Below, piece by piece: positions 1 to 4,132 of a stretch of DNA of 5,146 nt (its first letter is position 1; each line of letters opens with the position of its first letter). The notes under the pieces are model-generated. The model did not search any database, was not told the origin of the DNA, and worked only from the letters and a program-made list of their open reading frames with translations. Both the position numbers and the translations under genes were made by a program. Origin of the DNA: Candidatus Woesearchaeota archaeon (lineage in GTDB: Archaea; Nanobdellota; Nanobdellia; Woesearchaeales; BM511); assembly GCA_018221175.1 (NCBI GenBank), contig JAAOYE010000113.1, positions 1-5,146 of the forward strand. Reading direction: 5' to 3'.

Positions 1-4
1 CCCG

Positions 5-11
5 TTTTTTT
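5..11 (+). terminator. T-tract, possible terminator of an upstream gene
   Basis: A run of seven T follows CCCG at the very start of the window and lies just before the oapA promoter. Archaeal transcription often ends at T-rich tracts without a stem. The upstream gene is outside the window, so this is only a guess from composition and position. Confidence 0.25.
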
Positions 12-19
12 AGTAAAAC

Positions 20-27
20 TTATATAT
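20..27 (+). promoter_or_regulatory. TATA box for oapA
   Basis: TTATATAT preceded by the A-rich TAAAAC (a BRE-like flank) is a good archaeal TATA box. Initiation about 26 bp downstream of its centre would fall near position 50, leaving a leader of only some 7 nt before the ATG at 57. There is no Shine-Dalgarno sequence there, as expected for a leaderless or nearly leaderless message. Confidence 0.55.
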
Positions 28-56
28 GAGTCTAAAACCTAAAAACCTTGGGTATA

Positions 57-689
57 ATGATAAAAAAGCTAAGAACTTTCATGGGTGGATTTTTCTTTAA
101 AATCTTCAAAAAGAGAAAACACATTAAGCTTGGGCTCTATGGGCCTCCAAATGGCGGAAAGACAACTCTTGCTAATAAGATATGTCAGGACTGGCTGGGG
201 GAGGATATGGGCACGGTTTCAAACATTGCGCACGAAACTAGAGAAATCCAGATAAAAGAACAAATTAACATTAAATCTAAAGGCAAGGAGCTTACATTTA
301 ACCTTGTTGACACGCCAGGAATCGCGACAAAAATTGATTATGAAGATTTCATCAAGTCAGGCATGAAGCAGGCTGAGGCAAAAAAACGTGCAAAAGAAGC
401 GACAAAGGGAGTTGTTGACTCAATAAAATGGCTTGACAACATGGACGCGGTTGTTGTAGTCCTTGACGCTACAAAAGACCCGTTCTCACAGGTAAACATC
501 ACAATTATTGGCAATCTTCAGGCAAGAAACACCCCTGTGCTTATTGTTGGAAACAAGATAGACTTGAAAAAAGCAAATATAAAAAAAATAGATGCCGCGT
601 TCCCTCAATACCCAATTGTTGGAATCAGCGCTAAATTTGGAAAAAAACTAAATGATTTTTATGATGCACTATTCAAACTCGTAAAATAA
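57..689 (+). CDS. oapA: Era-like small GTPase OapA/ArvA
   Basis: Small GTP-binding protein of 210 residues in the archaeal Era/Der-like group that is always found with DUF2073 and zinc-ribbon partners. All nucleotide-binding motifs are visible, numbered from the ATG at 57: G1 P-loop GPPNGGKT at 29-36, G3 DTPG at 85-88, G4 NKID at 166-169 and G5 SAK at 191-193. The segment after G3 (ATKIDYEDF) and the DPFSQVN stretch before G4 match haloarchaeal OapA as I recall it. The P-loop has Gly where relatives usually have Ala (GPPNAGKT). The basic, Phe-rich N-terminus (residues 1-23) could contact membrane; no signal peptide or membrane span is seen. In haloarchaea the protein has been named both origin-associated protein A and archaeal vesiculating GTPase. 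It is first in an operon with oapB, 9 nt downstream. A TTG at 48 and an ATG at 81 are alternative starts; 57 fits the promoter best. Confidence 0.9.
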   Translation: MIKKLRTFMGGFFFKIFKKRKHIKLGLYGPPNGGKTTLANKICQDWLGEDMGTVSNIAHETREIQIKEQINIKSKGKELTFNLVDTPGIATKIDYEDFIKSGMKQAEAKKRAKEATKGVVDSIKWLDNMDAVVVVLDATKDPFSQVNITIIGNLQARNTPVLIVGNKIDLKKANIKKIDAAFPQYPIVGISAKFGKKLNDFYDALFKLVK

Positions 690-694
690 GGTGA
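690..694 (+). promoter_or_regulatory. Ribosome binding site of oapB
   Basis: GGTGA directly after the oapA stop codon, four bases before the oapB ATG, complements the archaeal 16S 3' end (TCACC). It is the only strong Shine-Dalgarno site in the window and fits an internal cistron translated from an oapA-oapB message. Confidence 0.75.
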
Positions 695-698
695 AACA

Positions 699-1091
699 AT
701 GTTAACACTACAATTTGTCCCATACTCCTCGATTGAGCCTCTTTCAAGTCTGGGAAGAATCAAAAAATTGCTTAAGATGGCAAAGGAAAACAAAATTGTA
801 CTGCTTGAAGGAAGACTCAAAAAAGAAGAAGAAGCAGAGCTAATAAAGACAACAATGGAAGAAATCAACGAAGAGTTTAAAGGAATAGAGCTTGCAGTAA
901 TTTATCCTGAAACTGCAGAAAACATGGTGTTTTACAAAAAAATAAAATCTCAGTTCATCAACATGCTTCTTGGAGATAGGCAGGGGCTTACTATAATAGG
1001 TCCTGCAAACATCGTCAAAGAAATCAAAAAAGACCCAAATAAAATCCAGCTTTTGACAGAAGAGACAAAAAAGACCGGAAAGAAAAAATAA
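699..1091 (+). CDS. oapB: DUF2073 family protein OapB/ArvB
   Basis: Protein of 130 residues that I recognise as the DUF2073 family, the constant partner of the OapA GTPase in archaea. Family-like stretches are the N-terminal LQFVPYSSIE (residues 4-13), VLLEGRL with the acidic EEEAELI (34-49), FKGIELAVI (60-68) and GLTIIGPANIVKEI (96-109). It looks like a soluble alpha/beta protein with a lysine-rich tail (last ten residues); no cysteine cluster, membrane segment or catalytic motif is visible. Its molecular role is not known; by context it probably works with the GTPase, perhaps as an effector or regulator. The start is fixed by the GGTGA site four bases upstream and by the match to the family N-terminus. 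Full length for the family. Confidence 0.87.
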   Translation: MLTLQFVPYSSIEPLSSLGRIKKLLKMAKENKIVLLEGRLKKEEEAELIKTTMEEINEEFKGIELAVIYPETAENMVFYKKIKSQFINMLLGDRQGLTIIGPANIVKEIKKDPNKIQLLTEETKKTGKKK

Positions 1092-1098
1092 TTATATA
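1092..1098 (+). promoter_or_regulatory. TATA box upstream of oapC
   Basis: TTATATA begins right at the end of oapB and is preceded by an A-rich tract. Its centre lies 26 bp before the ATG at 1121, the spacing for a leaderless transcript, but that ATG opens only a seven-codon frame; the oapC ATG is 75 nt further on. A message from this box would therefore carry a leader of about 75 nt. Confidence 0.5.
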
Positions 1099-1119
1099 CT
1101 AAATTAATATTTAACTTAA

Positions 1120-1132
1120 AATGCCACACCAA
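1120..1132 (+). repeat. Direct repeat, upstream copy of the oapC start
   Basis: AATGCCACACCAA here is identical to 1195-1207, which is the true oapC start (codons Met-Pro-His-Gln). The two copies are offset by exactly 75 nt. The copies differ immediately outside the 13 bp. This looks like a duplication flanking inserted DNA. Confidence 0.85.
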
Positions 1133-1144
1133 CAAACTTTTTAA
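1121..1144 (+). other. Seven-codon upstream reading frame MPHQQTF
   Basis: The upstream copy of the duplicated start gives ATG CCA CAC CAA and then runs into the inserted DNA, adding Gln-Thr-Phe and stopping at TAA (1142-1144). It is in frame with oapC but closed by that stop. It sits at leaderless distance from the TATA box at 1092-1098, so it may be translated and influence oapC expression. It could equally be a silent relic of the duplication. Confidence 0.35.
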
Positions 1145-1152
1145 AAAGTTTG
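1133..1152. repeat. Perfect 20-bp palindrome in the oapC leader
   Basis: CAAACTTTTTAAAAAGTTTG is its own reverse complement. As RNA it could form a 7-8 bp hairpin with a U/A loop. It overlaps a second palindrome, TTTGATCAAA, at 1149-1158. It starts exactly where the first copy of the direct repeat ends, so it forms the left end of the putative insert. It could be a protein-binding site, part of a small mobile element, or a leader hairpin. Confidence 0.7.
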
Positions 1153-1191
1153 ATCAAAACACAGCGTGCTAAAGCACACTCAGGATTTGAT
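1153..1191 (+). other. Potential nested hairpin before the oapC start
   Basis: ATCAAA (1153-1158) can pair with TTTGAT (1186-1191), enclosing a small GTGC-TAAA-GCAC hairpin (1166-1177). The outer stem ends four bases before the oapC ATG and would mask the weak AGGA at 1182-1185, the only Shine-Dalgarno-like site for oapC. The stems are short and the pairing is AT-rich, so a real regulatory structure is uncertain. Confidence 0.3.
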
Positions 1192-1194
1192 AAT

Positions 1195-1207
1195 AATGCC
1201 ACACCAA
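1195..1207 (+). repeat. Direct repeat, oapC start copy
   Basis: AATGCCACACCAA, identical to 1120-1132. This copy contains the functional oapC start codon and is followed by the zinc-ribbon coding sequence (TGCGTTCGC), so it is the ancestral or reconstituted start. Confidence 0.85.
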
Positions 1208-1582
1208 TGCGTTCGCTGCAACACTTTCTATGATGACGGAGCTTCAGAGATTTTAAAAGGCTGCAAATGCGGCGGAAAACTGTTTTTCTATGTGAAAAAG
1301 GAAAAATTAGAGCAGGCAAAAGAAGCAACTATTAATCTTACTCCAAAAGAGAAAAAGCAGATAGAAAAAGATGTTTTTGACATCATCGGCGACACAGACA
1401 AAGAAGAAAAACCGGTTATTTTAGACTTTGAGTCTATCAGAGTCATTGGACCCGGAAAATACGAGCTTGACCTTGTTAATCTTTTCAAAAAAGAGCCCTT
1501 AATCTACAAAGTGGGCGAAGGAAAATACATGATTGATGTAAAAGAAACTCTTGAGCAGTTCACTTCAAAAAAGAAGAAATAA
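1196..1582 (+). CDS. oapC: Zinc-ribbon protein OapC/ArvC
   Basis: Protein of 128 residues and third member of the OapABC/ArvABC set. Residues 1-33 form a zinc ribbon with ligand pairs CVRC (Cys5, Cys8) and CKC (Cys23, Cys25). A Lys/Glu-rich linker (about 34-80) follows, then a conserved-looking C-terminal block (81-121) containing VIGPGKYELDL and GEGKYMIDV, which resembles the haloarchaeal homologue. A Lys-rich tail ends the protein. The role is unknown; a ribbon domain suggests nucleic-acid or protein binding alongside the GTPase. I chose the ATG at 1196 because MPHQC is the family N-terminus; the in-frame GTG at 1166 would add ten unrelated residues encoded by the palindromic leader. Unlike oapB it has no strong ribosome site, and its 5' region carries the duplicated start described separately. 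Confidence 0.87.
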   Translation: MPHQCVRCNTFYDDGASEILKGCKCGGKLFFYVKKEKLEQAKEATINLTPKEKKQIEKDVFDIIGDTDKEEKPVILDFESIRVIGPGKYELDLVNLFKKEPLIYKVGEGKYMIDVKETLEQFTSKKKK

Positions 1583-1588
1583 TATAAA
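1581..1588 (+). promoter_or_regulatory. TATA box for tatD
   Basis: AATATAAA overlaps the oapC stop codon and is centred about 26 bp before the tatD ATG, with a purine-rich flank (AAGAAGAAAT) upstream. The spacing predicts a leaderless tatD transcript, in line with the lack of a Shine-Dalgarno sequence. Confidence 0.55.
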
Positions 1589-1610
1589 CAAATTCTTAGT
1601 TCTATTGCAT

Positions 1611-2387
1611 ATGCTAATCGATGTTCACACACACTTAGACCACCCTATGCTTTATGATAGGATAGATGAAATAGTTGAAAATGCCAAGAAAGCAGGTGTT
1701 AAAGCAATAATCACAAATGGAGTGGATTTGTCAACCAACAAGATTAACCTTGAGATTTCTAAAAAATATGATATCGTGAAATGTGCTATGGGTCTTTATC
1801 CAAAAGATGCTTTAAGAAGAGAGGCAGATGAAGTTGGATATCCAAAAAACCTTTCTGAAGATATTGATGAGGAGATAAAGTTTATCGATGATAATAAAGA
1901 AGAGATTATAGCAATTGGCGAAGTTGGCCTTGATTATCACAATGGCAAAGATAAAGAAGGACAGAAAAAAGTCTTTAAACAAGTAATAGAGTTATCTAAA
2001 AAACTGGACAATCCAATCATAGTCCACTCTCGAAAAGCAGAATCTGATGTTATTGATGTCTTAGAAGAAAATGATGCGAGAAAAGTAATTCTTCACTGTT
2101 TTTCAGGCAAGAAGAAGCTTGTTTTAAGAGCGGCAAAGCTAGGATATAGTTTTAGTATTCCTGCAAACATTGTCTTTAGCGAGCAATTTCAAATTCTTGC
2201 AAAAGAGGTCCCATTGAAGCAGCTCTTGACTGAAACAGACGCGCCGTGGCTTTCGCCTTACAAAGGAAAAGCAAATGAGCCGGCTTTCATCAGCGAGGCT
2301 GTAAAGAAAATCGCTGATATCAAAGAAATAAGCCAAAAAGACGCAGAGAATATAATATACATGAATTATCAGAAGATGTTTTTATAA
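1611..2387 (+). CDS. tatD: TatD family metal-dependent deoxyribonuclease
   Basis: Protein of 258 residues with the TatD amidohydrolase (TIM-barrel) pattern over its full length. The metal ligands expected for the family are all present: HTH giving His6 and His8, Glu104 in GEVGLD, His139 in IVHSR, His162 in LHCFSG and Asp210 in TETDAPW. The NEP motif at 222-224 is also typical. TatD enzymes are cytosolic, metal-dependent 3'-5' exonucleases on DNA (and RNA in some members), with proposed repair and turnover roles; the exact substrate here cannot be told. The ATG at 1611 is chosen because MLIDVHTHLD is the family N-terminus and sits at leaderless distance from a TATA box; an open frame extends back to 1551 inside oapC but is not needed. 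The gene ends with tandem stops TAA TAG. No functional link to the upstream Oap genes is evident. Confidence 0.92.
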   Translation: MLIDVHTHLDHPMLYDRIDEIVENAKKAGVKAIITNGVDLSTNKINLEISKKYDIVKCAMGLYPKDALRREADEVGYPKNLSEDIDEEIKFIDDNKEEIIAIGEVGLDYHNGKDKEGQKKVFKQVIELSKKLDNPIIVHSRKAESDVIDVLEENDARKVILHCFSGKKKLVLRAAKLGYSFSIPANIVFSEQFQILAKEVPLKQLLTETDAPWLSPYKGKANEPAFISEAVKKIADIKEISQKDAENIIYMNYQKMFL

Positions 2388-2437
2388 TAGCACAAGAAAA
2401 AAGTTATTTGTAAAATTGTTTATCTTGTCCAATATAA

Positions 2438-2473
2438 TATGTGAAATTTTTTACTTATTAATTATGTCACATA
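2438..2473. repeat. Inverted repeat upstream of the kinase gene
   Basis: TATGTGA (2438-2444) and TCACATA (2467-2473) form a 7-bp inverted repeat with a 22-nt AT-rich spacer; the right arm is also part of TATGTCACATA (2463-2473), a near-perfect dyad. It lies just upstream of the likely kinase TATA box and could be an operator, but such repeats are easy to find in AT-rich DNA. The rest of the 133-nt gap (2388-2520) shows nothing else I can name. Confidence 0.25.
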
Positions 2474-2489
2474 CTATAATACAGAAATA

Positions 2490-2497
2490 TTTATTAA
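2490..2497 (+). promoter_or_regulatory. TATA-like box for the UMP kinase gene
   Basis: TTTATTAA with CAGAAATA upstream is centred about 27 bp before the ATG at 2521. A second TATA-like string, AATATAAT at 2431-2438, is at a similar distance from an in-frame ATG at 2464, so the active promoter and start are not fully settled. Confidence 0.4.
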
Positions 2498-2520
2498 CAA
2501 TCATAAATCCAATGTTTTTT

Positions 2521-3195
2521 ATGAGAACAGTTGTTATCAAACTTGGAGGCTCGCTTGTTTGTCCTGATAAGACAGACTATGATTTTCTAAATGAATTCAA
2601 AACACTAATAGAAGAATATGTTGATATGAAGTGTAGATTTGGGATAGTTGTTGGAGGAGGAAAACTTGCGCGAAGAATGCAGGATGAGAAAAGAAAAGAA
2701 GTCGGAGACGACCAAAACGCACTTGACTTGGTTGGTATTGAAGCGACAAAGATAAACGCCAAGATTGTGAGAGATATGTTTGGAGATTTAGCTGATGAAA
2801 ACCTTGTTATAGACTATTCAAAGAAAGCACAGACTTTAAAACCAGTATTAATCGGTGCCGGATACAAACCAAGCTGGAGTACAGACTACGACACAATTCT
2901 TCTAGCAGAACATCTTGACACAAGAGAAGTGGTTGTACTTTCAAACATTTCGCATGTCTATGACAAAGACCCAAACAAATATCCAGATGCAAAACCATAC
3001 GATAAGCTTTCATGGGAAAAGATGCTAAAGCTTTGCGCTGGTCCATGGGCTCCTGGAAAAAACACACCACTTGACCCAAAGGCTGCAACGCAGGGCGCAA
3101 AAAACAACCACAAAGTCATTTTCTTAAAAGGACTTAACAACCTAAAAAACTATTTTGACAACAAAGAATTCACCGGGACAGTTGTAGAGAATTAA
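2521..3195 (+). CDS. pyrH: Probable archaeal-type UMP kinase
   Basis: Amino acid kinase family protein of 224 residues, the usual length of archaeal PyrH, which makes UDP from UMP and ATP in cytosolic pyrimidine synthesis. Visible motifs: N-terminal VVIKLGGSLV (residues 4-13) with Lys7 and the GGS phosphate loop, GIVVGGGKLAR (41-51), GIEATKINA (72-80), STDYDTILLAEHL (120-132, matching the TTDxxxxLLAE segment), NISHVYDKDP (142-151, matching the family NVDGVYxxDP) and PGKNTPLDPKAA (178-189) near the C-terminus. HV instead of GV in the NVDGVY-like motif is a little unusual. The kinase call is firm; UMP as substrate comes from overall resemblance. The ATG at 2521 gives the canonical PyrH N-terminus MRxVVxxGGS; in-frame ATGs at 2512 and 2464 would add 3 or 19 residues without family support. 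It converges with the next gene, one base between stops. Confidence 0.8.
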   Translation: MRTVVIKLGGSLVCPDKTDYDFLNEFKTLIEEYVDMKCRFGIVVGGGKLARRMQDEKRKEVGDDQNALDLVGIEATKINAKIVRDMFGDLADENLVIDYSKKAQTLKPVLIGAGYKPSWSTDYDTILLAEHLDTREVVVLSNISHVYDKDPNKYPDAKPYDKLSWEKMLKLCAGPWAPGKNTPLDPKAATQGAKNNHKVIFLKGLNNLKNYFDNKEFTGTVVEN

Positions 3196-3196
3196 A

Positions 3197-4060
3197 TTAT
3201 TTATTATTAAGCAATAACAGACTTGAAGAAGCCTCAAATATAGGGTTTAGGATTGAGTTGTATCCTTCAACAGTTGTTGCGGCAATCCTTTTTCTATCTT
3301 GTATAAAAATATCCTGAGTTATATCTTCTCCAATAAACATATCTTTTGAACCTTTATAAAATTTTACTTCTCTACTGCTATAAATAGGAGTCTTTCCTTG
3401 AAATAGTCCATCAGCCTTAACTTTTTCTCCAATCGCCCATGAAGATAATGCAACTAAAAAAGAGTTAGGAACAGAGCCATTTATATCAAGCTGCATCCCT
3501 CTAATAAATTGATCCAGTGAAGCTTGTTTAATTCTTTTTTGAACACCTCTATCATGTATTATTTTTCCAGGAGTTGAATTATATCCAAAAGTTAGATTGC
3601 TATATCTTTGTTTTTTAGGTCTTGAAAATAATCTTTTATCTTCATCTCCTTTGATCCACGCTTCAGGAACAATCCTTAAGTCGCCATTTTTTCCTGGAAG
3701 AATTATCATTTCACCTTCAACTGTGGAATCAACAGGTACAGGCGTTATAAATCTAAAATCATAATTTGTGCATTCATATGAGCCTTCTCCGACTCTTCTT
3801 GAGGCTTCTTGTCCTGCGTACTGCATTGCAGCTTCAAGATGGAATCCCATAACCCAGGCATCATCACCTAAATGTGCCTCTATATTTGGATCTTCAGTGC
3901 TTTCAAGAACATCCCTTACCATTTCCTGGGAAATATCATAATCAGAGAACGGCAGAACTAATGCATTAATATCTTCTCCATTTAATCTTATATCTCTTCT
4001 TTCAAGCTCACCAAATCTCATCTTATTAGGTTTAAACCCATCATTTATAAACTTTTTCAT
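3197..4060 (-). CDS. Putative double hotdog-fold protein, FabA/FabZ-like
   Basis: Protein of 287 residues with no signal peptide or membrane span. I read it as two hotdog domains in tandem, from motif shape alone. The first (about 30-150) has His63 in EAHLGDDAWVMG followed by Glu76 in HLEAAMQYAG, resembling the FabZ GHFPGxPVMPG and IEAxAQ helix with both catalytic residues kept; the next strand, YDFRFITPVPVDSTVEGEM (100-118), fits the FabZ xxFRxPVxPGD strand. The second (about 180-284) has VPNSFLVALSSWA (197-209) in the helix position, with Ala204 where Glu would be, then strands with REVKFYKG and GEDITQDIFI. This suggests one active and one degenerate repeat, as in other double hotdog dehydratases and thioesterases. 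Acyl-CoA or acyl-carrier substrates are expected by family but not shown. It is transcribed away from the surface-protein gene. Confidence 0.5.
   Translation of the reverse strand: MKKFINDGFKPNKMRFGELERRDIRLNGEDINALVLPFSDYDISQEMVRDVLESTEDPNIEAHLGDDAWVMGFHLEAAMQYAGQEASRRVGEGSYECTNYDFRFITPVPVDSTVEGEMIILPGKNGDLRIVPEAWIKGDEDKRLFSRPKKQRYSNLTFGYNSTPGKIIHDRGVQKRIKQASLDQFIRGMQLDINGSVPNSFLVALSSWAIGEKVKADGLFQGKTPIYSSREVKFYKGSKDMFIGEDITQDIFIQDRKRIAATTVEGYNSILNPIFEASSSLLLLNNK
4029..4038. repeat. GGTTTAAACC palindrome, left copy
   Basis: Perfect 10-bp palindrome within codons 8-11 of the minus-strand hotdog gene. An identical copy is at 4145-4154 inside the divergent gene. The two flank the divergent promoter region and are 116 bp apart start to start, close to eleven helical turns. 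Possible operator pair, unproven. Confidence 0.4.
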
Positions 4061-4079
4061 TATTAATAAGGGGTAACAG

Positions 4080-4088
4080 ATATTTTAA
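4080..4088 (-). promoter_or_regulatory. TATA box for the hotdog gene
   Basis: On the minus strand this reads TTAAAATAT, centred about 24 bp upstream of the start codon at 4060, with no Shine-Dalgarno site between. It predicts a leaderless or nearly leaderless transcript. Confidence 0.45.
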
Positions 4089-4101
4089 CTATTCACAAAA
4101 C

Positions 4102-4109
4102 TATTTAAA
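4102..4109 (+). promoter_or_regulatory. TATA box for the surface-protein gene
   Basis: TATTTAAA, preceded by CACAAAAC, is centred about 27 bp before the ATG at 4133 and predicts a leaderless transcript. It overlaps ATTTAAAC (4103-4110), a partial match to the flanking palindromes, so a protein binding that motif could block it. Confidence 0.5.
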
Positions 4110-4132
4110 CTTAAAACAAAATAATTTTTATC

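Noticed and set aside
549..560. GGAAACAAGATA, resembling part of an origin recognition box (the oap cluster is near origins in haloarchaea)
   Set aside because: It lacks the following G-run of archaeal origin boxes and is fully explained by the Gly-Asn-Lys-Ile-Asp codons of the G4 motif.
1166..1195. GTG start giving a ten-residue longer OapC
   Set aside because: The added residues come from the palindromic leader, and the family N-terminus MPHQC begins at 1196.
1133..1195. CRISPR repeat or tRNA-like structure in the oapC leader
   Set aside because: There is no repeated unit-spacer array and no tRNA cloverleaf or T-loop sequence; only a single palindrome cluster is present.
1551..1610. Upstream extension of TatD overlapping oapC
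   Set aside because: TatD proteins begin just before the HxH motif; the ATG at 1611 gives that start and fits the TATA spacing.
2416..2520. Long N-terminal extension of the kinase from a TTG at 2416
   Set aside because: The extension is AT-rich intergenic-looking sequence with promoter-like elements, and archaeal UMP kinases start at the MRxVV block.
2807..3100. Minus-strand open frame of 97 codons inside the kinase gene
   Set aside because: It is the shadow of a gene whose motifs are clear on the other strand, and its protein shows no recognisable pattern.
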